Notes: generated from the letters alone by a model not told the origin. Positions 46,170-57,163 are shown, counted from the first letter of the stretch. The stretch is DNA of 64,000 nt from Thalassobacillus pellis (GCF_016908295.1 NZ_JAFBDO010000002.1:310001-374000), one strand, 5' to 3'. Program-made: numbers and translations.

Positions 46170-46874
46170 TCAGAATCCCTGGAAGCCGAACAGGCTTGCG
46201 AGATACGATGTTAACTTCGTCATCCAGTCAAAAAACAGCGCAACTCCAATGAGGATCATAACATATCCACCGATTTTGACAATTCTCGTACTGTTTTTTC
46301 TTATCCAGCGCATTTTCCCAATAAAAAACGATAAGATAAAAAATGGTATGGAAAAGCCCAGAGAATAAGAAATCATCATGATCATTCCTAGCTCAGGATT
46401 AGAGGCTGCCAAGCTTAAGACCACCATTAAAATCGGTCCTGTACAAGGTGTCCAACCCATTGAAAACGCCATTCCGATAAAAAAGGATCCAATAAAACCA
46501 GCAGGGCGGTTCTTGAAGGTGATTTTCCTGTCTTTCATTAAAAAGTCAAAATTGAATAATCCGACAATTACAAAACCAAAAAAGATGATTAGGATGGCAC
46601 CAAGCTGTCGAATAATGTCCCTGTTTTCCATTAGTAATTCGGAAATAAACGAGGCAGTGAACCCTAGCATGACAAAAATGCTGGAAAACCCTAACAGGAA
46701 CATCAAGGTATGAATCAGACTGGCGCGCTTCAGCATGGCGTTGTCTTCTTTTAATTCCTGGACACTCATACCTGTTATATAAGATAAAAAAGCTGGGTAT
46801 AACGGGAGCACACAAGGTGAAATAAAAGATAAAAAACCTGCTCCGAAAGCGATAAAAATATTGATATCTGACAT
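46170..46874 (-). CDS. ccdA: Cytochrome c biogenesis protein CcdA
   Basis: CcdA carries electrons from cytoplasmic thioredoxin across the membrane to extracytoplasmic thiol-disulfide proteins such as ResA. The 234-residue protein has six membrane segments with the two conserved Cys in FISPCVLPLYPAFLSYITG (first helix) and GWTPCTGPILMVVLSLA (fourth helix). A likely partner, the YneN thioredoxin-like protein, is encoded at 33.7 kb. It is also used in spore development in B. subtilis. It heads the ccdA-mrpB-ccdC unit. Confidence 0.94.
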   Translation of the reverse strand: MSDINIFIAFGAGFLSFISPCVLPLYPAFLSYITGMSVQELKEDNAMLKRASLIHTLMFLLGFSSIFVMLGFTASFISELLMENRDIIRQLGAILIIFFGFVIVGLFNFDFLMKDRKITFKNRPAGFIGSFFIGMAFSMGWTPCTGPILMVVLSLAASNPELGMIMMISYSLGFSIPFFILSFFIGKMRWIRKNSTRIVKIGGYVMILIGVALFFDWMTKLTSYLASLFGFQGF

Positions 46875-47130
46875 AGAACCCTACCTCTCTTCTACATTAC
46901 CAACCTATTTTATCAAACCAAAAAGGAAAAAACGATTAAACAATCCAGATAATTCATGAACCCTTACCTGCTCTTCTTCATTCGTTCCTCCTAAAGCCTA
47001 TTCCTATGTCAGCTGAAGAAAAAATTGAACACTTTGTGAAATTATATTATAGTAAATTTATTCCGGCGTTCTGTATTGCTTTTCGTTTTATAATGCTTTA
47101 TTCAAAATCGTCTAAGGAGGGAATTCCGTA

Positions 47131-47358
47131 ATGATAAGAGTAGCTGTATCGATAATGATGAGCTTCGTCCTTCTCGTCATCGAGTCAACTATAGTAATGG
47201 CAATAAAAGATTATGAAACAATCTATTTTGATGACTATTCACTCCTGGCTACGGTACTTGCCCTCAATTTCTTTTATACTTTTACACTATTGACGAACAT
47301 AAAATTATGGATAAATAATAATTATGAAGAGTCTGACTCCCAATTCAATAAGCTATAA
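47131..47358 (+). CDS. Small two-helix membrane protein of unknown function
   Basis: A 75-residue protein I do not recognise. It has two hydrophobic segments (about residues 5-24 and 38-57), an acidic loop between them (KDYETIYFDDYS) and a hydrophilic tail (NNNYEESDSQFNKL). AAGGAGGG precedes the ATG, and a terminator follows the stop, so expression is likely. It sits between ccdA and yneF, divergent from ccdA, with no assigned counterpart that I recall from B. subtilis. Confidence 0.65.
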   Translation: MIRVAVSIMMSFVLLVIESTIVMAIKDYETIYFDDYSLLATVLALNFFYTFTLLTNIKLWINNNYEESDSQFNKL

Positions 47359-47395
47359 AAAAACCTTCTTTCTCATCATAGAAAGAAGGTTTTTG
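47359..47395. terminator. Bidirectional terminator between the small membrane protein gene and yneF
   Basis: AAAAACCTTCTTTCT pairs with AGAAAGAAGGTTTTT around a short loop, between converging genes. Confidence 0.85.
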
Positions 47396-47401
47396 TATTT
47401 G

Positions 47402-47629
47402 TCATTTGGATTGTTGATTATTCATGGAGCGCATCATCTGATTGATTTTCTTCTGCGATGGTTTCTGTCCCATCTGCATCATCAATGTACGCAGCATTTG
47501 TTCATTGATTGGAGGGTTCTTCTTTAAATAATTCATCATATATTTTCGCGCAATGAAGAAACCCAGGGCGACACCACCTAGTAAAGTCAAAACAGCGATA
47601 GTGATTACCCATACGATACCCAAACTCAT
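47402..47629 (-). CDS. yneF: UPF0154 protein YneF
   Basis: A 75-residue protein with a single N-terminal membrane helix (about residues 4-26) and a basic cytoplasmic tail, [41 protein letters not shown]. That tail is the UPF0154 signature. Function is unknown, though it is widely conserved in Firmicutes near tkt and sirA. GGAGGAAGA precedes the ATG. Confidence 0.92.
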   Translation of the reverse strand: MSLGIVWVITIAVLTLLGGVALGFFIARKYMMNYLKKNPPINEQMLRTLMMQMGQKPSQKKINQMMRSMNNQQSK

Positions 47630-47703
47630 TCTAAGTCTTCCTCCTTCATGTTGTCTCCCATACAGTATAGTAAAACAGCATTACAAAAACAATAGCCTGT
47701 CCA

Positions 47704-48126
47704 TCATAATAGCATTTCTTTCCTTTGCGGGGAAACCCATCCATAATGATCAAGATGAAATTCGGCTATAAAGAAACATCCGTCAATATCTCTCAATTTT
47801 TGAAACAGCATCTGCTCTGCTTCCATGAAACTTTCACACTGAATGAGACACATATCGTTCGTTATTTCTATTATACCACGCTTTTCAACCCACTTCGTTA
47901 GTTTGCGTCCATGGATAAGGCTCATCCTTTCCCTGGGATACCGGGTGAGAATTCGGACTAAGTCTATCAAAGGAAATGGCTCAGTTATAAAATGGAACTG
48001 CAGTTTATATAATTCAAGTTGGGAGTTTCGGTGATATTCTTTTAAAAAACGGAACAACAGCTCCGTCTTATAGTAATATTCTTTGGATACTTCTTCTTTC
48101 ATCGCATAAACATAATAAAGATGCAT
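47704..48126 (-). CDS. sirA: Sporulation inhibitor of replication SirA
   Basis: SirA binds DnaA early in sporulation and blocks new rounds of replication. The 140-residue protein starts MHLYYVYAMKEEVSKEYYYKTELLFRFLKEY and continues with LQFHFITEPFPLIDLV, matching B. subtilis SirA (YneE) in length and pattern. Position between yneF and tkt agrees. I prefer the ATG at 48126, eight bases after AGGAGGGG, over a GTG three codons upstream that would overlap the binding site. In B. subtilis the gene is under Spo0A control; I did not find a clear 0A box by eye. Confidence 0.9.
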   Translation of the reverse strand: MHLYYVYAMKEEVSKEYYYKTELLFRFLKEYHRNSQLELYKLQFHFITEPFPLIDLVRILTRYPRERMSLIHGRKLTKWVEKRGIIEITNDMCLIQCESFMEAEQMLFQKLRDIDGCFFIAEFHLDHYGWVSPQRKEMLL

Positions 48127-48267
48127 CAGGTCCACCCCTCCTGTATGAGGGATATTATAACGGGAATCGCCTGATTAATCTGTCGCATGCTGAAAAAGAA
48201 AACATCGAGTTTTGTCGAATTGTATGTATTCACATAAGAAGCATTAGTTCGACATTATTCATAAGTA

Positions 48268-48303
48268 GACAAGCGCCGCTAATATAAGACAGCGCTTGCC
48301 GGT
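48268..48303 (-). terminator. Probable terminator of transketolase
   Basis: CAAGCGCTG and CGGCGCTTG form a hairpin on the minus strand 25 bases after the tkt stop. The following T tract is poor. Confidence 0.55.
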
Positions 48304-48327
48304 TAATTATGTCAGTTACCAGGTATA

Positions 48328-50337
48328 TTAGTTATTAAACAGTTTTTCTGCTTTGGCAACCACATTTTCCACAGTGAAACCGTATTTTTCCATTACCACA
48401 TCTCCTGGTGCTGAAGCACCAAAGGTGTCAATACCAATTACTTCACCATCTATGCCTACATAACGTTCCCATCCGAACGGGGAAGCCATTTCGATAGCAA
48501 GCCTTTTGGTGACTGCTTTTGGAAGCACACTTTCTTTGTACGCTTCTGATTGAGTATTGAAGCGATCCCAGGAAGGCATGCTGATGACACTGACATCATA
48601 GCCTTTCTGTTTTAACTCATCCTGGGCTTTAACAGCAAGCTGTACTTCAGACCCTGTCGCAAGCAATAACCCATCTGGTGTTTCTTTATCTGAAGGGCTT
48701 AAGACATACGCGCCTTTTTTAACGCCTTCATATGCTTTTTCAGCAGTACCTTTAAGTGTCGGAAGCCCTTGGCGAGTCAGAACAAATGCCGTTGGTGTTG
48801 TTTTGGACTCAAGAGCTACTCTCCAGGCCGCACTGGATTCATTGCCATCTGCCGGGCGAATGACAGACAAGTTCGGCATAGCACGAAGTGATGGCAGCTG
48901 TTCAATCGGTTCATGTGTCGGACCGTCTTCACCGACAGCAATCGAGTCATGTGTAAATACATAGTTTACTGGCAGGTTCATAAGTGCAGAAAGACGAATG
49001 GCTGGACGCATATAGTCACTGAAAACAAAGAATGTTCCTACATAAGCTTTCAGGCCGCCGTGAAGTGCCATTCCATTCAGCGCAGTGGCCATGGCAAACT
49101 CACGGACACCAAACCAAACGTTTCGTCCCGCATAATTTTGTTTCGAGAAGTCATCTTCCCCTTTGACAGTTGTCTTATTGGAACCAGCCAAGTCAGCACT
49201 TCCACCGAAGAAATATGGAATTGCTTCAGATAAAGCATTTATTGCTTCCCCGGAAGAGGCACGGGTGGCTAATTTATCTTCTCCGGCCTTATAAACTGGA
49301 AGTGCTTTATGCCAGTCTTCCGGTAAATCACCGTTAATGGCTCGTTCAAGTTCCGCAGCTAATTCCGGATTGGCAGATTTATAGGCTTCGAACAATTCGT
49401 TCCATTCCTTCTCCGCCCGTTCACCGGAGTCAACAATTTTTCGTTTGAAATCCTGATAGACATCATCAGGCACATGAAATGCTTCTTCATGCTCCCATTT
49501 GTAATGCTGTTTAGCAGCTGTCGCTTCCTCTTCACCCAAAGGCGCTCCATGGGAAGCCGATTTACCCGATTTATTCGGTGAACCATAACCAATAATTGTT
49601 TTTACTTCAATCATTGTTGGCTGGTCAGTATTGCTTTTAGCTTCTTCAATTGCATTATGGATCGCTTCTACATCGTTTCCATCTTCCACACGGATGACCT
49701 GCCATCCATATGCTTTATAGCGATCCTCAACACTTTCGGAGAAAGCGCGATTCAAATCACCATCAAGGGAAATATCGTTGGAATCATACAGTACGATCAA
49801 CTTCCCTAACCCTAAATGACCGGCAAGTGAAGCAGATTCCTGGGAGACACCTTCCATCAAATCACCATCACTGCATATGCAATACGTGTAATGATCAACC
49901 ACTTTATGGTCTGCAGTATTATATTTCCCGGCAAGGTGTGCTTCAGCCATAGCCATACCTGTAGACATAGAAATTCCCTGACCTAGTGGACCAGTGGTCG
50001 CTTCCACACCATCTGTATGCCCGAACTCGGGATGTCCAGGCGTTTTTGAACCCCATTGCCTGAATTCTTTCAAGTCCTCTACAGAGACGTCGTAACCGGA
50101 CAAATGAAGCAGGCTATAGATCAGCATAGAACCATGCCCTGCTGACAATACAAAACGATCCCGGTTAAACCAATCAGAGTTATTTGGGTTATGGCTCATA
50201 TGTTCTGTCCATAAATTATAGGCCATTGGAGCGGCCCCCATTGGCATACCAGGGTGTCCTGAGTTTGCTTTCTCGACAGCATCAATCGTCAACGTACGAA
50301 TTGTATTAATAGATTTTTGCTCGATACTATTTGACAT
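48328..50337 (-). CDS. tkt: Transketolase
   Basis: Transketolase moves two-carbon units between sugar phosphates in the pentose phosphate pathway using thiamine diphosphate. The 669-residue protein has [41 protein letters not shown], the ThDP-binding [22 protein letters not shown] and [23 protein letters not shown] chose the ATG at 50337, nine bases from AAAGGGGA; the ATG three codons earlier abuts the binding site. It stands between sirA and ynzC as in B. subtilis. Confidence 0.97.
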   Translation of the reverse strand: MSNSIEQKSINTIRTLTIDAVEKANSGHPGMPMGAAPMAYNLWTEHMSHNPNNSDWFNRDRFVLSAGHGSMLIYSLLHLSGYDVSVEDLKEFRQWGSKTPGHPEFGHTDGVEATTGPLGQGISMSTGMAMAEAHLAGKYNTADHKVVDHYTYCICSDGDLMEGVSQESASLAGHLGLGKLIVLYDSNDISLDGDLNRAFSESVEDRYKAYGWQVIRVEDGNDVEAIHNAIEEAKSNTDQPTMIEVKTIIGYGSPNKSGKSASHGAPLGEEEATAAKQHYKWEHEEAFHVPDDVYQDFKRKIVDSGERAEKEWNELFEAYKSANPELAAELERAINGDLPEDWHKALPVYKAGEDKLATRASSGEAINALSEAIPYFFGGSADLAGSNKTTVKGEDDFSKQNYAGRNVWFGVREFAMATALNGMALHGGLKAYVGTFFVFSDYMRPAIRLSALMNLPVNYVFTHDSIAVGEDGPTHEPIEQLPSLRAMPNLSVIRPADGNESSAAWRVALESKTTPTAFVLTRQGLPTLKGTAEKAYEGVKKGAYVLSPSDKETPDGLLLATGSEVQLAVKAQDELKQKGYDVSVISMPSWDRFNTQSEAYKESVLPKAVTKRLAIEMASPFGWERYVGIDGEVIGIDTFGASAPGDVVMEKYGFTVENVVAKAEKLFNN

Positions 50338-50470
50338 GAAATACATTCCCCTTTCTAACAGCTGTATGTACCAATTATTATCCTATAATGAAAAAGACGC
50401 CGAGACAAGCATTGTCCACGCATTTTAAAAATTTCCATTAGTTAACCTGCCCCGAATAACCCTGAATAAA

Positions 50471-50522
50471 CAAGGACTGCTTCCCCTCCCAATTTATAAT
50501 GTCGAAGAAGCAGTCCTTTTAA
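50471..50522. terminator. Terminator after ynzC, upstream of tkt
   Basis: AAGGACTGCTTC near 50471 and GAAGCAGTCCTT near 50506-50517 form a 12-pair stem with a loop of about 24 bases, just after the ynzC stop. Confidence 0.75.
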
Positions 50523-50525
50523 GGT

Positions 50526-50759
50526 TTAATGCTTTTTTTCATTTTTCTGCATCCGTTTCAACTTATCAGGGGTAACGTCGTTTCCTTTCGGATCAATGAC
50601 AGTCATCCCTTTCAGCTGATTCTTGAATGATTTTCTTACATTCTTTAAATATTCCTGTCGCAGTTGTTTCTGCTCTTTCTTTTCACTTTCTGTTAAATCC
50701 TGTTTTTTTGATTTATTGGCAAGCTCGTTGATTCGAGAAATTTTTTCTTTCGATAGCAT
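50526..50759 (-). CDS. ynzC: UPF0291 protein YnzC
   Basis: A 77-residue helical protein, MLSKEKISRINELANKSKKQDLTESEKKEQKQLRQEYLK followed by GMTVIDPKGNDVTPDKLK; this is the UPF0291 pattern. In B. subtilis ynzC belongs to the LexA-controlled yneA-yneB-ynzC operon. Here it follows yneB but a hairpin lies between them. The ATG at 50759 is preceded by AAAGGAGTG; a longer reading upstream has no support. Confidence 0.92.
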   Translation of the reverse strand: MLSKEKISRINELANKSKKQDLTESEKKEQKQLRQEYLKNVRKSFKNQLKGMTVIDPKGNDVTPDKLKRMQKNEKKH

Positions 50760-50823
50760 AATGCCACACTCCTTTTTGCCTGGTAATCCAAGCAACTCTT
50801 ACGGCTATTAATCTTAGTCCATG

Positions 50824-50858
50824 AAAAAGACAAGTGCCTGATGACCCTTGTCCTTTTA
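50824..50858 (-). terminator. Hairpin terminator between yneB and ynzC
   Basis: AAAAGGACAAG and CTTGTCTTTTT on the minus strand, ahead of ynzC. It may reduce read-through from the SOS promoter into ynzC. Confidence 0.65.
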
Positions 50859-50870
50859 CACATATTAACG

Positions 50871-51666
<796 letters not shown>

Positions 51667-51682
51667 ACTTACCCCTCCTTCA

Positions 51683-51696
51683 AGAACCTGTGTTCG
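51683..51696. promoter_or_regulatory. lexA: LexA box 1 (near the small membrane peptide gene)
   Basis: AGAACCTGTGTTCG contains GAAC-N4-GTTC, the Gram-positive LexA core. It lies 17 bases upstream of the peptide start, downstream of its promoter. Confidence 0.8.
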
Positions 51697-51711
51697 TATT
51701 TTCTAACTCTA

Positions 51712-51739
51712 ATTATATACGAACACTCGTTCCTGTCAA
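51712..51739 (-). promoter_or_regulatory. SOS promoter of the peptide-yneB unit with LexA box 2
   Basis: On the minus strand TTGACA (51734-51739) and TATAAT (51712-51717), both perfect consensus hexamers, are 16 bases apart. The spacer holds LexA box 2, CGAACACTCGTTCC (51720-51733). Full consensus hexamers with an embedded operator suggest tight repression and strong induction. Confidence 0.88.
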
Positions 51740-51748
51740 GTGATTATT

Positions 51749-51789
51749 CGAACGAATGTTTGTATTTTGATGTTTGTTCGTGGTACAAT
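51749..51789 (+). promoter_or_regulatory. lexA promoter with LexA box 3
   Basis: CGAACGAATGTTTG (51749-51762) matches the LexA box and overlaps a -35 TTGTAT (51760-51765); the -10 is TACAAT (51784-51789, 18-base spacer). This would give lexA autorepression. Confidence 0.75.
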
Positions 51790-51825
51790 GTGATTAATAA
51801 AAACATATGTACGAGGTGGCCTTAT

Positions 51826-52449
51826 ATGAATAAATTATCGAAGCGTCAGCAGGAAATACTTGAATTTATAAAAGAGCAGGTACTTGATAAAGGTTATCCA
51901 CCTTCTGTCCGTGAGATCGGTCAGGCTGTCGGACTGGCCTCCAGTTCTACGGTCCATGGGCATCTTGCCCGCTTGGAGAAAAAAGGTTTCATCCGTCGTG
52001 ACCCCACTAAACCTCGGGCAATTGAAGTTTTAGAGCTTGAAGAAGATCAGAGTATCCCTCGAAGTGAAGCTGCCTATGCCCCTGTTATAGGTAAGGTTAC
52101 TGCTGGTATCCCTATTACTGCGGTAGAGAACATAGAGGAATATGTACCACTGCCTGACAGTCTTGCCGGTGGCACAGAGAATACGTTTGTACTTGTCGTA
52201 GAAGGAGAAAGTATGATTGAAGCAGGTATACTGGATGGAGACATGGTAATTGTAAGGCAGCAGTCGACTGCTCAAAACGGGGAAATCGTCGTAGCGATGA
52301 CAGAGGATGAAGAAGCGACCGTCAAGCGTTTTTTCAAGGAGAAAAACCATATCCGCCTGCAACCGGAAAATGCCACTATGGAACCGATTTTACTGAATGA
52401 CGTTTATATACTCGGTAAAGTAGTTGGTCTATACCGTACCATCCACTAA
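51826..52449 (+). CDS. lexA: SOS repressor LexA
   Basis: LexA represses DNA-damage genes and cleaves itself when RecA filaments form. The 207-residue protein begins [47 protein letters not shown], a winged helix-turn-helix. The cleavage site is the Ala-Gly in [10 protein letters not shown] near residue 91, the catalytic Ser is in [11 protein letters not shown], and the Lys in EATVKRFF. The ATG at 51826 follows GAGGTGG; an upstream in-frame start is inside the promoter region. It is divergent from the small membrane peptide gene, with three LexA boxes between them. Confidence 0.97.
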   Translation: MNKLSKRQQEILEFIKEQVLDKGYPPSVREIGQAVGLASSSTVHGHLARLEKKGFIRRDPTKPRAIEVLELEEDQSIPRSEAAYAPVIGKVTAGIPITAVENIEEYVPLPDSLAGGTENTFVLVVEGESMIEAGILDGDMVIVRQQSTAQNGEIVVAMTEDEEATVKRFFKEKNHIRLQPENATMEPILLNDVYILGKVVGLYRTIH

Positions 52450-52487
52450 ACGAAGGCATTCATTAACCCGGTGATTGGACAAAAAAA

Positions 52488-52516
52488 GACCAAGCCAGCA
52501 TTATGCTGACTTGGTC
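52488..52516. terminator. Bidirectional terminator between lexA and the chemoreceptor gene
   Basis: GACCAAGCCAGCAT (52488-52501) and ATGCTGACTTGGTC (52503-52516) form a 14-pair stem with one mismatch-type wobble, A run before and T run after. Confidence 0.8.
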
Positions 52517-52537
52517 CTTTTCATCTGGAATTATTGT

Positions 52538-54511
52538 TTAAACTTTAAACTTTCGTACCAGGCCGTTTAATTCTTCTGCTAAGCGGGATAGTTCATCTGA
52601 GCTTCCCGCAACTTCTTCCATTGAACTGCTTGCCTGCTGGGCAGAAGCTGCTGTCTGTTCAACTCCCGCTGCAGCTTCTTCAGCTACAGAGGCAATTTCT
52701 TCAACAGAAGTACCCATTTCTTGACTGCTTGAGACCATTGCTGCTAAATTATTTGTTACTGTTTTTATGCGTTCTGCCATTTCTTTTACAGCCTTGTCAA
52801 TTCCAGTGAAGGTTTCCCCGGTAGTCTTAATTTGTGCTGCACCTTTTTCTACTTCTTCATAACCACCTTCCAGTGACTCGACCACTCCCGTTGTCTCTAT
52901 CTGTATGCTGTTTACAATACCTGTAATATCATTGACAGAGACGCCAACTTGTTCGGCGAGCTTTCTTACTTCATCAGCCACGACTGCGAACCCTTTTCCA
53001 TGTTCTCCAGCGCGAGCAGCTTCAATGGCTGCATTTAATGCCAGCAGGTTGGTTTGATCCGCAATATCTTTGATGACAGAAACCAGTTTTGTAATTTCCT
53101 GTGACTGGGCATCCAACCCCTTCACCTTCTGGACAGCCTCTTGTACAATTTTATCGATGGCAGACATCTGCCGGACAGATCCCTCCATCAACTCAGCACC
53201 CTCGGATGTCCAATTTAGTACCTCTTTAGAAGATAGGTAAATACCTTCACCGTTTTCGTTCGCTTCCTGCATTTTAGTCATGAAGGATTCCATTACTACT
53301 GACAGGTCATTTGCATTGTTTGCCTGTGATTCCGTACCTGAAGCAAGTTCCTGCATAGTGGAAGCAATTTGTGTGGAACCATCTTTCACTTCTGTTGCTG
53401 ACTGGGTCAATTCTTCACTATGACTAGATAAGTTTTCTGATGCATTTGATAAATTATTGATGACTTCTTTAAGGCTGTTCTGCATATCTGTTATACCTTG
53501 GGCAAGCTGTCCAATTTCATCTTTAGAAATCGTTTCAATAGGCTGTGATAGATCACCTTCCCGGATCTTTTTCACACTTGCCGTTAAGGAAGTTAGTGGC
53601 TGTGTGATAGACCTTACTATTATAAGAATTATCATGATGCCCGCTACTAAAGCTGCAGAAATAACAAGTAAAGTTGTCATCAGAATATCCGAAGATGCTG
53701 CAGTTATTTCATTTTTATACATAGTGCCCAGTATCTTCCAGCCTGTAATTTCATTGGTTGTGAAAGCTAACTCTTTTTCTTCCCCATCAAGCGTATAAGA
53801 GTATTTCCCACTATCCTTATTAAAAACGGCCTCTGTCCATTCTTCTTCTGGATCGGTTCCTATTTTATTGGTCGGATGCACGAGGTATCTATTTTGGGAA
53901 TCAAGCAAAATCACATAGCCATTTTCCCCTATAGCAAAAGCATTGGTGTACTCGGCGATCTTAGTAATATTAATATCAATCCCGATAACCCCTGCTCCAT
54001 CCGCCGTAGACTTCGCGATTGTTATCATCATCGCATCCGATGCTGCATCAGCATATGGGTCAGTAATGACGGCTTCACCTTCGCTCTCCATTGCCTTTTT
54101 ATACCACTCACGTTCCCTCGGATCATAATCAGCCGGCAAGTCTAATGCGGGTTCAACTACCATATCTCCTGCATCAGTACCTAAATAAACAGCTGATACC
54201 CCAGGATGAAGTTCTAAGTATTGAGCAAATTGTTCATGAATTTGATCTGAAATTTCTTCATGGTTACTTACCTTTAGCTTACTGAAGAAAGTGACATCAA
54301 CCAGTTTAGGTTCAAAGGTTTCGTTTATTTTCTTATTTACTAGATTTACGTCTTCTTTCGCACTTTCAAGAATTTCATCTCCTAAAACCGCCTGAGCTTT
54401 TTGATAAGAACTGAATCCGATTGCTACACTTGGAATTAGTAAAATAAATAAAAATGATATTATAAGTTTGGTACGTAACTTAGATTTTTTAAATGGAAAT
54501 ATTTTTTTCAA
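52538..54511 (-). CDS. Methyl-accepting chemotaxis protein with dCache-type sensor
   Basis: A 657-residue transmembrane receptor. First helix at about residues 14-33; an extracytoplasmic double-Cache domain to about 275, with [32 protein letters not shown] and [18 protein letters not shown] typical of dCache_1; second helix near 280-302; HAMP ([26 protein letters not shown]); and a long coiled signalling domain with the tip [16 protein letters not shown] and [24 protein letters not shown]. The ligand is probably a small organic acid or amino acid, but this cannot be read from the sequence. It lies divergent from the tricarboxylate sensor kinase, which makes a shared substrate possible. Confidence 0.92.
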   Translation of the reverse strand: MKKIFPFKKSKLRTKLIISFLFILLIPSVAIGFSSYQKAQAVLGDEILESAKEDVNLVNKKINETFEPKLVDVTFFSKLKVSNHEEISDQIHEQFAQYLELHPGVSAVYLGTDAGDMVVEPALDLPADYDPREREWYKKAMESEGEAVITDPYADAASDAMMITIAKSTADGAGVIGIDINITKIAEYTNAFAIGENGYVILLDSQNRYLVHPTNKIGTDPEEEWTEAVFNKDSGKYSYTLDGEEKELAFTTNEITGWKILGTMYKNEITAASSDILMTTLLVISAALVAGIMIILIIVRSITQPLTSLTASVKKIREGDLSQPIETISKDEIGQLAQGITDMQNSLKEVINNLSNASENLSSHSEELTQSATEVKDGSTQIASTMQELASGTESQANNANDLSVVMESFMTKMQEANENGEGIYLSSKEVLNWTSEGAELMEGSVRQMSAIDKIVQEAVQKVKGLDAQSQEITKLVSVIKDIADQTNLLALNAAIEAARAGEHGKGFAVVADEVRKLAEQVGVSVNDITGIVNSIQIETTGVVESLEGGYEEVEKGAAQIKTTGETFTGIDKAVKEMAERIKTVTNNLAAMVSSSQEMGTSVEEIASVAEEAAAGVEQTAASAQQASSSMEEVAGSSDELSRLAEELNGLVRKFKV

Positions 54512-54855
54512 TCTCTCTGACCTCCCCGTATTGTTCCCCTGCTCATTATGTATTTATTGTTGTACCTGCAGTTCTCCTGACCTCCTTACTACTGATATAA
54601 ACTCCATCATACTCACCTTTAATTTCCCCTTCCTGATGATCTACATTTTATATCGGCAGCATATACGGAAAATCAATAAGATGTATCATTTTACCTATGA
54701 TTTCCTGAGGTTACTTATAGGTATTTTGTAATATGCAAACCGCATTTTTCAGTGTCCTATCACCAGCAGGGCATGTTTTTAAACAAGCAGAAATTGTCTT
54801 AATTTTGCAAAATTGCTAGAATTACAGGATAGTATTTCTTTTTCAAGGGGGATGT
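54512..54855. promoter_or_regulatory. Divergent control region between the chemoreceptor and the tricarboxylate sensor kinase
   Basis: No gene is visible in this 344-base gap. Toward the kinase gene, TTGTCT (54794-54799) and TAGAAT (54817-54822) form a 17-base-spaced promoter. AATTTTGCAAAATT (54801-54814), a perfect 14-base palindrome, fills its spacer. A further ATTTTG half-site lies at 54723-54728. The same ATTTTG/CAAAAT half-sites recur ahead of tctC, pointing to one regulator. Confidence 0.6.
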
Positions 54856-56466
54856 ATGGAAAAACTACTACGAGTATCTCTGCAGGTTAAGATTTTGGGT
54901 TTGGTCACTTTTCTATTACTGCTTGTGCTTAGTCTTGTAACAATTATGATCGTTTACATGGAATCAAAGGAAGATGTGCGCAACTCAGAAAACATTGCCG
55001 TGCAAACAGCAATTACGCTTTCTTACATGCCTGCCATTCAGGATGCATTCATCTCCGGAAATCCTACAGAGGAAATGAACGATTTAGCTGGACAGATCAT
55101 GGAAGAAGTTGATGCGGCTACGATAAAAATCCTGAACAGGCAAGGAGAGATCTACGGATACGCAGGGGATGATGCCCCTGGAACAGCAGTCAGGGAAGAT
55201 CATTATCGTGCCTTGGTTTTTGGCAGTGATTACTCCACGTATAATAACGAAAATGAACATGACCAGATTCTAAAGGGGATTTCCCCTATCATTATCGATT
55301 ACGGCGATTATAAGAAGGTGGAAGGATCCGTAGCAGTCGAGTTTAAAATGAAGACCATATATCAGGAGATTTCCAATGATATTAAAAAAATCATCGCGGC
55401 ATCAGCTGGAGTCTTCATACTTGGTATAGCTGGAAGCTTTTTGTTAGCGCGCAGCATTCGAAAAGATACACTTGGACTGGAGCCTTACGATATAGCAGCA
55501 TTATACAGGGAAAGAAATGCTGTTCTTCAGTCAGTCAAAGAAGGGATGATCGCTTTTGATCACTGTGGGAGAATTACCATGGCAAATATGTCAGCAAGAG
55601 AAATACTGGACCTGCCTGAATTCGTGGAAGGAAGAAGTATTTTTGAGGTGATTTCCTCTCCGAAACTCTTGGAACTGGTAAACTCAGAACGCGGTCTTGT
55701 CAATAAAGAGTTACAGTATCACGATAAAACAGTCATTATCAACAGCAGCCCAATATTGGAAAATGACAAGAGAACAGGGACAGTGGTAAGCTTTCGCGAT
55801 AAAACGGAGATCAAGCAAATGATCGATGCTATTTCTGAGGTACGACAGTATTCTGAAGATCTACGTGCACAGGCTCACGAATTCACCAGTAAATTATACG
55901 TCATTATGGGGCTAATCCAACTTGGTAAATATCAAGAAGCTATTACGTTGATACAGGAAGAAGCTGAAATACAGGGACAGGTTACGGAAATGTTCTTCAA
56001 AGAAATCCGAGATGAAAAAATCCAGGCGATATTGCTTGGTAAATTCGCCAAAGCATCCGAAAAGAAAATCAGTTTTATTATTGAAGAAGGCAGCTCCCTT
56101 CACAGGTTACCGGATCACATCGGCCTATCCCCTCTTCTTATTATTATCGGAAATCTGATCAACAACGCATTTGATGCCGTTTCGAATCAGCCAAATAAGA
56201 AGGTCAGTTTCTTCATAACTGACCTTGGAAATGATATCGTATTTGAGATTGCGGATGAGGGCTCAGGACTGAAAAATGGAATGGAAGAGAAAATCTTTCA
56301 AAAAGGATTTTCCTTAAAAGGTAAGAACAGAGGCTATGGCCTTTCCAATGTAATGGAAGAAATAAACTATCTCAATGGTTCCATTGAAGTCTCCAGTAAT
56401 GAGCAGGAAGGGACCATATTTACGGTGATACTGCCCAAGATATCAAGTCAGGCTAAACTATTATAA
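54856..56466 (+). CDS. CitA/DctS-family sensor histidine kinase
   Basis: A 536-residue membrane sensor for C4 or tricarboxylic acids. It has a first membrane helix (about 12-33), an extracytoplasmic PAS-like domain (about 35-175), a second helix (about 177-197), a cytoplasmic PAS (AVLQSVKEGMIAFDHCGRITMANMSAREIL) and a kinase core. The phospho-acceptor lies in LRAQAHEFTSKLYVIMGLIQLGKYQEA, the HEF-x-x-K-L form of the CitA/DcuS family, and the ATPase has IGNLINNAFDAV and NRGYGLSNVMEEINYLNGSI. AAGGGGG precedes the ATG. It is followed after 16 bases by its regulator gene. Confidence 0.93.
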   Translation: MEKLLRVSLQVKILGLVTFLLLLVLSLVTIMIVYMESKEDVRNSENIAVQTAITLSYMPAIQDAFISGNPTEEMNDLAGQIMEEVDAATIKILNRQGEIYGYAGDDAPGTAVREDHYRALVFGSDYSTYNNENEHDQILKGISPIIIDYGDYKKVEGSVAVEFKMKTIYQEISNDIKKIIAASAGVFILGIAGSFLLARSIRKDTLGLEPYDIAALYRERNAVLQSVKEGMIAFDHCGRITMANMSAREILDLPEFVEGRSIFEVISSPKLLELVNSERGLVNKELQYHDKTVIINSSPILENDKRTGTVVSFRDKTEIKQMIDAISEVRQYSEDLRAQAHEFTSKLYVIMGLIQLGKYQEAITLIQEEAEIQGQVTEMFFKEIRDEKIQAILLGKFAKASEKKISFIIEEGSSLHRLPDHIGLSPLLIIIGNLINNAFDAVSNQPNKKVSFFITDLGNDIVFEIADEGSGLKNGMEEKIFQKGFSLKGKNRGYGLSNVMEEINYLNGSIEVSSNEQEGTIFTVILPKISSQAKLL

Positions 56467-56482
56467 AGAGGAGTGAGTGGAA

Positions 56483-57163
56483 ATGTTTCGAGTAATCATC
56501 GCTGAAGATGACTTTCGGGTGGCCCAAATTCATGAAGAATTCATTGGAAAGATGGAAAATATGAGGCTTGTAGGCAAAGCACTAAACGCAGAAGAAACGT
56601 TAAACTTATTGGAGCAAAAGGATGCTGACTTGCTCCTTCTGGATGTATATATGCCCGATAAGCTGGGAACAGAAATGCTCCATAGTATTAGAGAAAAACA
56701 CCCTGCTATTGATATTATTATGATCACAGCAGCAACAGATAAATCATTTTTAGAAAAAGCAATCCAATATGGTGTCCAGGATTATTTGATAAAACCGGTT
56801 ACCATGGAAAAATTCCATTCTTCATTGAACGGGTATATAAAGAAGAAAAAAATGCTTCAAGCAACAGATGAAATTAACTCAGATATCCTTATTCAAGTTT
56901 TTGGATCATCTGAAAACCAGCCCGGAAATCAGTCTGCAACTTCCCTGCCCACTGGGATAGATTATCGGACCCTTGAAAAAATCAAACAATTATTAAAGGA
57001 AGAAGCTGAAGGGATAACTTCTGAAGAATCTGGTAAAAGAATTGGTGCTTCCAGAACTACTGCACGAAGATATTTGGAATATTTAGTCGGAGCGGGTGAA
57101 GCCCGGGTGGAACAGATTTATGGAATTGTCGGAAGACCAGAGCGGCGCTACTATATCAAATAA
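56483..57163 (+). CDS. CitT/DcuR-family response regulator
   Basis: A 226-residue regulator. The receiver domain has the acidic pair EDD near residues 9-11, the phosphorylated Asp in LLLDVYMPDKLGTEML near residue 53, and the conserved Lys in YLIKPV near 103. The C-terminal DNA-binding part, GITSEESGKRIGASRTTARRYLEYLVGAGEARVEQIYGIVGRPERRYYI, is the helix-turn-helix of the CitT/DctR group. I chose the ATG at 56483, nine bases after GAGGAG; a GTG two codons upstream is possible. Its likely targets are the tct operon and its own promoter. Confidence 0.93.
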   Translation: MFRVIIAEDDFRVAQIHEEFIGKMENMRLVGKALNAEETLNLLEQKDADLLLLDVYMPDKLGTEMLHSIREKHPAIDIIMITAATDKSFLEKAIQYGVQDYLIKPVTMEKFHSSLNGYIKKKKMLQATDEINSDILIQVFGSSENQPGNQSATSLPTGIDYRTLEKIKQLLKEEAEGITSEESGKRIGASRTTARRYLEYLVGAGEARVEQIYGIVGRPERRYYIK

